From ZC4RG30 sp963726085 (GTDB taxonomy: Bacteria; Pseudomonadota; Gammaproteobacteria; Steroidobacterales; Steroidobacteraceae): 64,000 nt of DNA. Of this stretch, positions 24,110 to 32,912 are shown in pieces; position 1 is the first letter of the stretch, and every line of letters starts with the position of its first letter. The DNA lies in the NCBI GenBank assembly GCA_963726085.1, contig CAVSAR010000011.1:186001-250000 (forward strand). The letters run 5' to 3'. The translations under genes were made by a program, and so were the position numbers. The notes under the pieces were generated by a model. It made no database searches, had not been told where the DNA came from, and saw only the letters and a program-made list of their open reading frames with translations.

Positions 24110-25197
24110 GGCCAGTCCCTGGCCGGCATGAGGAAATTGCCCCCCGTGGCGCGGGCCATGGTCCAGAACATGTGCGGTGCCGGCATGTCGCCCTGCATGG
24201 GCAGCAGGATCACGTCGATGGGCACGCCCGATGGCAGGCTACGCTGGGCTTCATCGAACAGCCGCGCCCTCTGGCTCACATTGACGAATTTGTGGCCCGG
24301 TTTCTGCGTGCCCTGGGTGGGCAGGCCGTCAGTCACCAGCACCACCTGGTCAGGCATGGGCGACAGCGAGCGGATGGCTGCGTAGGCGTTGATCAGGCTG
24401 GTGCCATCGATCGGATCGGTGCTGCGCAACTTGTCGACGGCCAGCGCCAGCAACTTAGGATCGGCTGCATCCAGCCACTTGCCGTCGCTGTCGGGCACCA
24501 GTGCGTGCGCGGCGGTATTGAACCCATACATCTGGAACTGGCTACCGGCCGGGAACTGCGTGGACAGCCAGTCGGCGATGTCCAGGGCCTGGCGCCACTT
24601 GGGCGCCGCGCGGCGTGCGGCCGGTCCCTGGTTGCGCAATTTCAGGATCTGCACCAAGTCGGCATCCACCATGCTTGCGGACCGATCGATCAGCACCAGG
24701 ATATGCTTGCCCTTGAGATTGATGCCGGTGAGGTACTTGCGGTTACCGGTGCCGCGAAAGGCGCGCACCTGCGGCCCGGCGGGCGCCTGGGTGATCGCCC
24801 CGGCCTGCAGGCGCTTGGTTCCCTCTTCCAGCGAATGCAGGTCGGCCTTGAGCTGGTTGATGTTCTCGCGCTGCGCCATGCTGGTGGCACCCACGCGCAG
24901 TGCCTCGGCGCGCGCTGTGCTGACCTCGTTGAGCAGCGCGGCAGTGCGCGCGGCCGCGTTGCGCGTGTCGATCTCGGTCTTTTCCAGCGTATTGCGCAAC
25001 ACCACCAGGTTGCGCGCGCCCTCCAGCACCTGTTCTTCGGTGCGGTTGACTTCGGCCTGCAATGCATTGCTGTGCTGCAGGCGCTGGCTGCCGGCCTGTC
25101 CGGCAATGATGGTATAGAAAAGCACCACTGCCCCGAATCCGCAGCAGATGCAGTCCAGGAAGGAAAGACTGAAGACTTCGACCTTGCGACGGCGCAC
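24106..25197 (-). CDS. Membrane-anchored VWA protein, first of a pair
   Basis: A 363-residue protein built like its neighbour: FSLSFLDCICCGFGA at residues 9-23 running into a hydrophobic anchor, a coiled coil at about 40-135, and a VWA domain with MIDAS DRSAS (171-175) followed by a VTDGLPTQG metal-site loop. Full MIDAS suggests real metal-dependent ligand binding. It starts at GTG 25197, 7 nt after the stop of the Hsp70-FHA gene. The two VWA proteins share only the anchor motif and fold, not close sequence, which suggests they form a hetero-oligomer. Confidence 0.87.
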   Translation of the reverse strand: MRRRKVEVFSLSFLDCICCGFGAVVLFYTIIAGQAGSQRLQHSNALQAEVNRTEEQVLEGARNLVVLRNTLEKTEIDTRNAAARTAALLNEVSTARAEALRVGATSMAQRENINQLKADLHSLEEGTKRLQAGAITQAPAGPQVRAFRGTGNRKYLTGINLKGKHILVLIDRSASMVDADLVQILKLRNQGPAARRAAPKWRQALDIADWLSTQFPAGSQFQMYGFNTAAHALVPDSDGKWLDAADPKLLALAVDKLRSTDPIDGTSLINAYAAIRSLSPMPDQVVLVTDGLPTQGTQKPGHKFVNVSQRARLFDEAQRSLPSGVPIDVILLPMQGDMPAPHMFWTMARATGGNFLMPARDWP

Positions 25198-25204
25198 GCC
25201 TGCC

Positions 25205-26452
25205 TCAGGGTTCGCCGTGGGTGCCGAGCGCGATCAAAGGCAGCTCGATGCCCGGGGTCCCCAGGCGCAGCACGCTGCCGGCGGCGAGAAATCCGCGACC
25301 ATGCACGCGCAGGCCGTCGACGAAGGATCCGTGGCGCGAATGGTCGATGATCTGCGTGCGTTCGCCCGTGCGCTGCAGGGTGCAATGCCGCCGCGATAGA
25401 CCGGCGATGCCCTCGGGCAACTGCAGCGCGGGCGCAGCGCCATCGGCACGACCCAGCACCATGCCCTGCGCCGGGATGGGAATCGCGCGACCGCGGTACA
25501 CCACGTGCGTGGCCATGCTGCCCACGCGCCGCTCGCCGTGCTGCACTTCGCGGCACACCCCAGGCTCGGCCGGCGGCAACGCGGCCGTCACCCGCGTCAG
25601 GTAGGGCACCGGCCCACTGCTTGCCGTGCCTGGACCCAGCAGGCTTGCCGCGCGCGCGCTGGCCCCTTCGGCCAGCGCATGCAGGCTGCCGGCATGCGCG
25701 GCTGCCAGCGCATCGTCGATACCGGGAAGATCCAGCAGCGCCGCAGGAACCACCAGGTTGCAATCACCGGCCGCGGCGCACAGCGGCTGCAAGGCCGCCG
25801 CCAGCCCCTGGTACCAGGGCGCGGCGGCCTGCTGCATCTGGTCGCGCGTCAGCGTCAGCTCCAGGTGGCGACCCACATCGAACCCCAGCTGTGCATGGCC
25901 ATCGCGCTGCGCACGCGTTGCCAGGTCGTCCAGCCCGGCGCGCAGCATCTGTTCATGTCGCTGGTCATGCAATGGGTCAAAGCGCGTCTGTTGCACCAGC
26001 GTCTGCGCCGCCAGGCGCAGCCAGCTATCAAACAGGTCGGCCCGCCCCACCGGCACGCGCGCCGTACGGCGCAACTCCACCGCATCACCGGTACTGGAAA
26101 CCAGGCTCAGGTCCATCCAGTGCGGGTGCAGGTCCAGCACCAGGCTCTGTCCTGGCAGTCGCACCCACGCGATGCAGATCGCGGCGCTGTCCACGAAGCC
26201 CTGCACCTCGCATTTGGCCGCGCGCAGTGCGCGCAGCAACTCCCCCAGCTCCGCGCCGCTGCTGCCGGACGCCACGCTGGCCCACAGGGGGGCGCCAGCC
26301 TCGGCCAGTTGTTCGCGCAGCGCGTCGAGCATTGCCGGTATGGACTGGCCCAGCCCGGTGGTGCGCGCGCGCAGTCGCGACGTGGCCGAGCCAACCAGCT
26401 GGCCGTCCCTGGCTACACACAGCGCTCGGCCGTTGAAGTCCACTCCCAGCAT
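25205..26452 (-). CDS. Hsp70/actin-like ATPase domain fused to FHA domain
   Basis: A 415-residue soluble protein. The N-terminal ~300 residues have an Hsp70/actin-fold layout: LGVDFNGRALCVARDG (phosphate-1-like), LVLDLHPHWMDLSLV (phosphate-2-like), a TRFDPLHDQ segment similar to bacterial DnaK-like proteins, and ALAEGASARAA (adenosine-motif-like); the motifs are diverged, so nucleotide hydrolysis is uncertain. The C-terminal ~90 residues form an FHA domain with LGR, SRRHCTL and GSFVDG, binding phospho-threonine. The start abuts the stop of the small exported gene (no gap). It probably reads out the operon's kinase. Confidence 0.8.
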   Translation of the reverse strand: MLGVDFNGRALCVARDGQLVGSATSRLRARTTGLGQSIPAMLDALREQLAEAGAPLWASVASGSSGAELGELLRALRAAKCEVQGFVDSAAICIAWVRLPGQSLVLDLHPHWMDLSLVSSTGDAVELRRTARVPVGRADLFDSWLRLAAQTLVQQTRFDPLHDQRHEQMLRAGLDDLATRAQRDGHAQLGFDVGRHLELTLTRDQMQQAAAPWYQGLAAALQPLCAAAGDCNLVVPAALLDLPGIDDALAAAHAGSLHALAEGASARAASLLGPGTASSGPVPYLTRVTAALPPAEPGVCREVQHGERRVGSMATHVVYRGRAIPIPAQGMVLGRADGAAPALQLPEGIAGLSRRHCTLQRTGERTQIIDHSRHGSFVDGLRVHGRGFLAAGSVLRLGTPGIELPLIALGTHGEP

Positions 26453-26692
26453 TCAGATATCCACCGGAAAGCTGACGCTGTTGTCGGCGGACACGTTTTC
26501 TCCCAGGTCCGGCGGGGCTTCGGCCTCGTCGGCGCCCGCAGTCCCAGCCGCAGCCGGCGTGGCCGCCGGTGCCGGCTTCACTGCAGCCGCCGGCGGCGCA
26601 CCTTCCTGGGCTGGGGCCGGCAGCAGCAACGTCGCCGCCAGCAGGACGAGGATGGACAGTAGACGGGGCGAAAACCAGCGGATGCTGTTCAT
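26453..26692 (-). CDS. Small exported Ala/Pro-rich protein
   Basis: A 79-residue protein: N-terminal signal or anchor (RLLSILVLLAATLLLPAPA), an Ala/Pro linker, and an acidic tail ending SVSFPVDI. No family recognised. ATG 26692 overlaps the stop of the SUMF1-domain gene as ATGA, and its own stop abuts the Hsp70-FHA start, so it is translated within the operon. Function unknown. Confidence 0.7.
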   Translation of the reverse strand: MNSIRWFSPRLLSILVLLAATLLLPAPAQEGAPPAAAVKPAPAATPAAAGTAGADEAEAPPDLGENVSADNSVSFPVDI

Positions 26693-28775
26693 TGCGCAAG
26701 CTCCACGCTGCGTACCACACGAAAGCCGATGGTCTGTGACGGGCCTGCAGCGCGGTCCCGCCATGCCAGGCGCAGCTCTGCCATTACCGCCGTCCGCCAG
26801 TTGGCGCCGCGCACGGCATGCGGGCCAACCACATCGGGGCCCCGCGGATCGGTCACGGCGGCGCTGTCGGGCAGCGAGACGTAAACGTCATGGGTCCATT
26901 CCGACACGTTTCCTCCCATGTCCGCAAGCCCGGTCGCAGTGCGGCCGAGACTGCCCACCGGTGCGATGACCACATAGTCATCGCGATAGCCGGGCAACGT
27001 GCTCACGTCGTGGGCGTCGGGACCGGAGCTGCTGGGGGTGTATTCCTGGCCGGCAAGATTGTCCGCGCCGGCCGGCGGCGGCGCCGCATCGCCCCAGTCA
27101 TAGCGGTTCCAGTGCCGACCATCGACATAGCGCGCGGCGTACTCCCATTCCGCTTCGGTGGGCAGCCGGTAGCCATGGTTGTAGGGCATCACCAGCCGCC
27201 AGCGCCCGTCACGCCGTTCATAGGCCAGCGGCAGGCTCTCGCGCTGCGACAGCCAGTTACAAAACTCAACCGCATCCTCCCAGCTGACGCTGGATACCGC
27301 CTGGCGGTCCAGGTCCAGCGTCTTGTTCCAGGCGATGCCCGAAACGTGGCCACTCTTGAATGCATTGAATTGCGCGTTGGTCACTTCGGTTTCGGCCATG
27401 TAGAACGCCCGCGACAGCGTTACCTGGCGCAGGGTTTCATTGGAGCGATGTCCCTGCTCGCGCCGCTCGCTGCCCTGCATGAACTGGCCTGCAGGCAGCA
27501 GCACCAGGGCGCCCAGCAGCGGACTCTGGATGCGCGGCGCCGGTGGCGGTGGCACTGGCTTGGGCGCCTCTGCAGCCGCGGTTGCGCCGCCCGCGGCGCC
27601 GGCGGGCGGTGGCGGCGCCACGGCAGTGACCTTGGCCGGTACCGCCAGGTCCACCACGCCCAGATCAAGGGTCTGTCCTGCAGCGATGGCCACCTGGCTG
27701 CGCCAGGCGCGACCCTTGGCAGTCAGCGCCACGTCGCGCAGCCCGGAATCCAGTTCCACCCGCAACGGGGCGACTCCCACGTCCTTGCCATCCACCATCA
27801 CCTGCGCGCGTGCTGGAAGCGTATCCAGTGCCAGCCAGCCGAAGGCCGGCTGCAGTTGCACCTGCAGCGGCTGCTCCTTGCCGGCCCCGAGGATATTCAT
27901 GCTGGTCACGAAATCCACGTAGCGGGCGGCGCGCACGATGACGTCATGCTGGCCCGCAGGAACCTGCACTTTCCCGGGGACCGTACCCAGCGACTCCCCA
28001 TCGACCAGGACCTGCGCCTGGACGCCGCCGCTGTCGACGTTGAGCACGCCGGGCAACAATCCCAGGTCCAGGCGCAGCGACTGGTCAGCTGCGCCACGCT
28101 CGACATCAAACGACTTGCGCGCAGCACCATATCCCACATGGGTGGCGGCGATGACATGGTGTCCGGGCAGCAAGAACAACCGCTGGCCGAGCAGCAAATG
28201 CAGGCTGCCTGGCACCGTCACGGTGGCAGACTGCGGCGTCACCTGCAGTTGCACCGGCACAAAGGCGAACAGCGTGGCGATCAACAGCAGCCCCACCGCG
28301 GCGGCCGCAAAGCCCAGCATCCGCACCGGACGCACCCGTGACCTGACCAGTGGCGCGGTGGCATTGGCGGCGGACGGATCATCCCCGGCGGCGATGATCT
28401 CGCGCACGCCAGCCGCGACTTCCTCTCCAGGCAGCTGTTCCTGCAGCAGCGGCGCGATGGTGGCATTGCCCACGGCGTGCCAGACCTCGAGTTGCGCACC
28501 CGCCGCCTGCTCGTGGAACAGTATTTGTGCCGCACCCAGCGTGATCACGTCGCCGCTGGCCAGGGCCGCATCGCCATGCAGCGCTACGCCATTGAGCGTC
28601 GCGCCCGGGGTGCGCCGGCATCGACCAGCCGCAGCCAGTACTGCGCGCCGTGCTGCTCCAGGCGCAGGGCGACCGGGGCGTCCGGGATGGCCAGTTGCCC
28701 CGAATCACCGCCCATCAGCAGGGGCAACGGCACCTGGCGCGTACCCAGCGGTTCGATGACGCTGATGGTGGCCAT
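26689..28775 (-). CDS. FHA-TM-PEGA-SUMF1 (FGE-like) protein, frameshifted near its N-terminus
   Basis: The uninterrupted frame runs 26689-28548 (619 residues) and lacks a sensible start. Its N-terminal part continues in another frame from ATG 28775, which overlaps the kinase stop as TGATG. Joining the frames near 28604-28614 with one extra base gives 695 residues: FHA-like domain (GGDSGQLAIPD ... LNGVALHGDAALASGD), one TM (FAAAAVGLLLIATLFAFV), two PEGA-like repeats, a Pro/Ala linker, and a SUMF1/formylglycine-generating-type domain (AGQFMQGSE, AETEVTNAQF, YRLPTEAEWEYAAR, GGNVSEW). The FGE catalytic cysteines are absent in the RGANW ... IGFRVV region, so it is a binding or structural version. 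P. aeruginosa TagR has a related fold. Confidence 0.85.
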
Positions 28776-30847
28776 CAGATGCGTTCGCTGCAAAACACGG
28801 CCAGCGCGGCATGGCGCTGGCCCGGTGCGACGTTGAGCTCGAGCCGCACGTCGCGATACCCGGCACGCGTGCCAACTACCGTGTACCTGCCAGGCACCAG
28901 GTCCACCTCCCGGTCGAGGAACATGCCCAGGTCACCGACGGTATCGACGAACACGCGCGTGCTGTTGTCCGAGGTAAGTTCTACGTGCACCTGGACGGCA
29001 TAGGCGGCCAGCAGTTCGCGCACCCGGGCCACTTGTGCACCCAGCACCGGCGCGGGCCCCTCGATGGCACCGGCCCGGTCGATGGCCTGCTGCGCGCTGC
29101 TGCGCACCGCCGGCGCGGCCAGGCGCTGCGGGCGCGCGCTGAAGTCATCAAGCTGCTGCGCCAGCGCCAGGCGCTTGCGACTGCGTGCCAGGCCCTGTTG
29201 GGCAAAGGACAATTGCGCGTCCCGCGCCAGCACGGATTCGTACAGCGGCACCGCTTCGTTCCACCGTTCCTGCCGCTCCAGGTCCAGGCCGCCTTGCTGG
29301 TCGCGCGTGTCCTGCAACTGGCGGCGCGCCTGTGCCACGCCGGCCAGTCCCGCGCGCACCCGCGCGTCGTCGGCACGCAGCCGCGCTGCATCCGAGTAGG
29401 CCGCCTGCGCAACGTCCAACTTCCCCGCCTGCAAGGCCGCGTCGCCGTCGTTGAGTGCCAGGGCGAACTGCCGCTCGCGCTGGGCGGCGCGCACCCGCGC
29501 CAGTCCGGCCACCGCCGGTGCGAATCCTGCGTCCAGCTGCAGGGCGCTGGTGAACAGCTGTTCCGCGCGCTGCAACTGCCCGGCCGTCTCGGCCCGGATC
29601 GCATCCGAATGCGCTGCCAGCACGCGTTCGAGCCGGCTGGCATCGGCCAGGCCCTGCACCGCGTCCTGCTGCCCGGGTTGCAGCTTCAGCGCGCGCTCGA
29701 ATGCAGCGCGCGCCAGCGCCACCTGGCCCGCGGCCAGTGCCGCGCGACCGGCCTGGATCTCGCGCTGCAGCGTGGCACGCGCGACATCCGCCGTGCGCGC
29801 CAGCTCGGTGTCGGCGCCCTGCTGTCCGGCCTGGGCCGCGGGCTCCAGCACCGACTTCAGGTCCGCTGCCGGCGCCAGGGTGACGGGGATGGGTGCCGGT
29901 GCCCCATCGCGCATCAGCACGCGCGCAACCAGGACCAGGACCAGGACTGCAGTGACGGCACCGGCCAGCAGCCACGCCTTGATGGGCGTGGCCCAGCGCC
30001 GCGTTTCCCCGGGCCCGGTGCGCGCCGGGGACACCGCTTCCTCGATCATCAGGGAATCAGGCAGGCAAGCCTGCAGTGCGCCGATCACCTCGTGCATGTC
30101 CTGCGGCCGCGACGCCGGATCGCGCGCCAGCATGGCCATGACCAGTTCGACCAGCTGCGCCGGTGCCGCTTGCACGGGTCGCAGTTGCGCCGGCATCTGT
30201 GTCTGCACCCGCTGCAGATCGAAATCCGGATAGAACGGCGGATAGCCGGACAGCAGTTCATAGGCCAGCGCACCCAGGCCGTAGATATCGTCGGCAGGCG
30301 TGGCCGCATCACCGCGCAGTTGCTGCGGGCTGGCGGAAAACGGCGATCCGGCCGCCAGCGCCCATTGCGACCCGGTGTCGGCCGCGCTGCCGAAGTCCGC
30401 CACCCGCACCGTGCCGGCCGCATCCAGCAACACATTGCCCGGCTTGATGTCGCGATGGATCACCCCGCGGGAGTGCGCCTGGGCCAGCACCTGCGCGACG
30501 CGGATCAGCACCGGCACCGAGCGCTGGTACGACGCGCCACGCAGCGGCTTGATGTCCCCGCCGGTGGCGTGTTCCATGGGCAGGAACACCAGTTCGCCGT
30601 CCCGCTGCGGCTCGTCCACCCACAATACGCCGGGATGATCCACGCGCCGCGCCAGTTGCGATTCCTGGCGCAGCACGGTCCACGCCTCGTCGGCATCACA
30701 GGCATCGGCACGCAGGAATTTCAGCGCGACCTGGCGATCCTGCTGCTTATCCTGCGCCGACCAGACCGCAGCGTGGCCCCCATCGCCAATGCATTCGCGC
30801 AACAGGTAACGGCCCGCAATTCTTTCGCCTGTTTGAAGACGCGTCAT
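28775..30847 (-). CDS. Hanks-type Ser/Thr protein kinase with TM, TPR-like and PEGA-like C-terminus
   Basis: A 690-residue membrane kinase. The catalytic domain looks active: glycine loop GDGGHAAVW, Lys43 in VALKFL, HRDIKPGN from His131, DFG at 151-153. One TM (about 284-305) leads to a periplasmic region with TPR-like helical repeats (LARAAFERALKLQPG, AEQLFTSALQLDAG, VAQAAYSDAARL) and a C-terminal PEGA-like beta module (VFVDTVGDLG ... DLVPGRYTVVGTRAGYRDV). Likely partners are the FHA-bearing products of the same operon. No cognate PP2C phosphatase gene is in the window. Separated from the upstream lipoprotein gene by 24 nt. Confidence 0.95.
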   Translation of the reverse strand: MTRLQTGERIAGRYLLRECIGDGGHAAVWSAQDKQQDRQVALKFLRADACDADEAWTVLRQESQLARRVDHPGVLWVDEPQRDGELVFLPMEHATGGDIKPLRGASYQRSVPVLIRVAQVLAQAHSRGVIHRDIKPGNVLLDAAGTVRVADFGSAADTGSQWALAAGSPFSASPQQLRGDAATPADDIYGLGALAYELLSGYPPFYPDFDLQRVQTQMPAQLRPVQAAPAQLVELVMAMLARDPASRPQDMHEVIGALQACLPDSLMIEEAVSPARTGPGETRRWATPIKAWLLAGAVTAVLVLVLVARVLMRDGAPAPIPVTLAPAADLKSVLEPAAQAGQQGADTELARTADVARATLQREIQAGRAALAAGQVALARAAFERALKLQPGQQDAVQGLADASRLERVLAAHSDAIRAETAGQLQRAEQLFTSALQLDAGFAPAVAGLARVRAAQRERQFALALNDGDAALQAGKLDVAQAAYSDAARLRADDARVRAGLAGVAQARRQLQDTRDQQGGLDLERQERWNEAVPLYESVLARDAQLSFAQQGLARSRKRLALAQQLDDFSARPQRLAAPAVRSSAQQAIDRAGAIEGPAPVLGAQVARVRELLAAYAVQVHVELTSDNSTRVFVDTVGDLGMFLDREVDLVPGRYTVVGTRAGYRDVRLELNVAPGQRHAALAVFCSERI

Positions 30848-30871
30848 CGTGACCGAATGGCCCGGCCCCGC

Positions 30872-32134
30872 TCAGGGAGCGGACACAGCAGCTGGCGCAG
30901 CAGCTGATGCGAGGTCTTCCGTCTGGTACTCGCGCAATAGGCGCCGCCATTCGCGGTACTGTTCCTCGGCCGAGCCACTGAGCTTGAGGCTGCGACCCTC
31001 GACGTCCACTACCTGCGGCGCGACTTCGGACTGGAACGATTTGGCCAGCTCGCCGAAGGACTGCGCATGGGTGCGCGCGTCGGCGAATTTCTTGAGGCCG
31101 GACAGGAATGCCGTGACCCCGCCGATCGAGCCCGCCGCACGCGCCACGCTCACCATGTTGCAACTGGTGGTGCTGTTGCAGCTGCCCGGGGCCAGGATGC
31201 TGGCGGCAACCGCGGCCACGCCGAGGATGGTGCGCAGCCGCGCGCTGGAGCGCGCCTCGTCTTCCTTCTCGATCTCGTCATAGGACGTGCGCCGGAATTC
31301 CCCGTAGGACTGCTGCATCTGTTCGGCGAATCCCAGGTAGTAGCCGTCCAGCGTGTCAATCACCGCCGTGTCGCGCTCGCGAATCCGCTTGACGCGGATT
31401 TCCATCGGGTCATTGCCGGCCGGCAGTCGCGACACGCGGGTCAGGGCTGGTTTGGTGCTGGTGTCCTTCACGAGGTAGCCGGACAGCGCGCCCGGGGCAA
31501 TGTCCTGCGCGAACTGCAGGTCGGCCACCTGGCGCAGCTCGCGCAGGGCCTTTGGGTCCAGCTTGGTCCTGGCGGCCAGCAGGTCATTGGCAATCGTGGA
31601 GTACACGTTCTGGAACGGATCGCGCGCGTGCAGCGCCGCGTCGGTCTTGTAGCTGCCGATGTCGGCATCACCTTCATAGTGCTTGTCCTGCAGCCAGGTG
31701 CGACCGGCCGCATCGCGCGCCGTTATCTCCATGGCCAGGTGCTGTCCGGTGGACTCGATGATCTTGCCGGTGATCGTGAGATCCACGAACTGGACACTGT
31801 CCGGCGCCACGCGCACCGCGCCCCACTCTGCAGAACTTTCCAGGGTGTTGCGCAGCATGACCGGCAGGTAGCGCGCCTCGGCGCGCCGCAGGTCCGGGTA
31901 GATGCGCTTCTTGGCCAGCGCGTCCTCGTCCGCGGCCAGGGCGGCGGGGATGCCAGGATCAAAGCTGTGGATGACCACATCCAGGCGCTCTTCGCCGGGA
32001 ATTTCCTGCACCGCCTGCGTGGCCTGGATCTTTACCTGGGGCTTCGTGTCCTGCACCACGCAGCCGCCCAGGCTGGCGATCAGCGTGCCAATGAGCAGCA
32101 GGCAACTGGCAGCGGCCAGCCGCGCCCGCTTCAT
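30872..32134 (-). CDS. Operon lipoprotein, 420 residues
   Basis: A 420-residue lipoprotein with lipobox LGGC (Cys25); start ATG 32134 overlaps the previous stop as ATGA. The N-terminal half has an alpha/beta pattern with YLPVMLRNTLESSAEWGAVRV and LTITGKII, as in outer-membrane accessory lipoproteins. The C-terminal half has a long polar helix, a second hydrophobic segment (TILGVAAVAASILAPGS, which may insert in a membrane) and a coiled-coil tail with EEQYREWRRLLREYQ. No named family recognised. Its position right before the kinase suggests a sensory or anchoring role. Confidence 0.75.
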   Translation of the reverse strand: MKRARLAAASCLLLIGTLIASLGGCVVQDTKPQVKIQATQAVQEIPGEERLDVVIHSFDPGIPAALAADEDALAKKRIYPDLRRAEARYLPVMLRNTLESSAEWGAVRVAPDSVQFVDLTITGKIIESTGQHLAMEITARDAAGRTWLQDKHYEGDADIGSYKTDAALHARDPFQNVYSTIANDLLAARTKLDPKALRELRQVADLQFAQDIAPGALSGYLVKDTSTKPALTRVSRLPAGNDPMEIRVKRIRERDTAVIDTLDGYYLGFAEQMQQSYGEFRRTSYDEIEKEDEARSSARLRTILGVAAVAASILAPGSCNSTTSCNMVSVARAAGSIGGVTAFLSGLKKFADARTHAQSFGELAKSFQSEVAPQVVDVEGRSLKLSGSAEEQYREWRRLLREYQTEDLASAAAPAAVSAP

Positions 32135-32910
32135 CCACCACTCCGCGTGTTTTCCTTGTAGTCGCGATATTCCTTCCATAGCTTTTCCTTAAGCTCTGGG
32201 TCTGTCTCGGCTTCCGCGGCCTTGCGCAACCGCCGCGCAATGATGTCATCGTCCACGCCTGAGGGCAGCGCATTGGCCGCCGAGGCACCGCCGCCGCCAT
32301 TGGGCATCGGGCTGCCCGCCTGCTTGTCGCCCTTTTCGTCGCCCTTCTGCCCGGCCTTATCCCCATTCTGTGCCGTCTCGGAATGCAGGTCTCCGGACCG
32401 GTCGCGCCCACCGCCCTGCTTGCCGCCATGCGCCGCTTCATCTACCGCGGCGCCTTCCGGCCGCCCGGCCGCGCGCGCGTCACGCTCCTGCGCAGTGCGC
32501 TGCTGCTCGCGGCGCAACTGGTCGTCGAAGGTGCCCAGCGATGCGTCGAGCTTGCCATCGATTCCCGCGCGTCGTTCCTCGGGTGTGCGCGCATCCCCTG
32601 CCCCCGGAGTATCCGTATCGGCACTGCCATCCTGGCGCGATGACGATTTACCGGTCGAGTCGGCAGTGCCCGAGGTCTTGCCGGAGGTTCCGGACGCCGG
32701 GGAACCGGACGTGGAGCTGGAAGATGTCGAGCCGGAGGAGGTCGAAGTCGATGGGGTTGAGGGCATCGATGACGAAGACGAAGACGGCGATGGCATTGAA
32801 GGCATCGACGCGGGTGAAGGCGGGCTGGGCGACGAAGTGGCGCTACTGGTGGCGCAACCGGCAAGCAACGCCGCGCTCACGGCCACCGGCAACAGCAGGA
32901 CCGACCGCAT
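32131..32910 (-). CDS. Ser/Thr/Pro-rich operon lipoprotein
   Basis: A 259-residue lipoprotein, lipobox LAGC (Cys19), followed by about 75 residues almost wholly Ser, Thr, Pro and Gly, then a charged, disordered-looking region and a C-terminal helix (DDDIIARRLRKAAEAE ... LWKEYRDYKE). The low-complexity stretch could span peptidoglycan. ATG 32910 is 2 nt after the stop of the first gene. No family recognised. The C-terminal helix resembles that of the next lipoprotein (EYRDYKE versus WRRLLREYQ), so the two might pair; this is speculative. Confidence 0.72.
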   Translation of the reverse strand: MRSVLLLPVAVSAALLAGCATSSATSSPSPPSPASMPSMPSPSSSSSSMPSTPSTSTSSGSTSSSSTSGSPASGTSGKTSGTADSTGKSSSRQDGSADTDTPGAGDARTPEERRAGIDGKLDASLGTFDDQLRREQQRTAQERDARAAGRPEGAAVDEAAHGGKQGGGRDRSGDLHSETAQNGDKAGQKGDEKGDKQAGSPMPNGGGGASAANALPSGVDDDIIARRLRKAAEAETDPELKEKLWKEYRDYKENTRSGG

Positions 32911-32912
32911 GT

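Noticed and set aside
28811..30907. 698-codon open frame antisense to the kinase
   Set aside because: No domain signal; the sense strand has an intact kinase with HRD and DFG.
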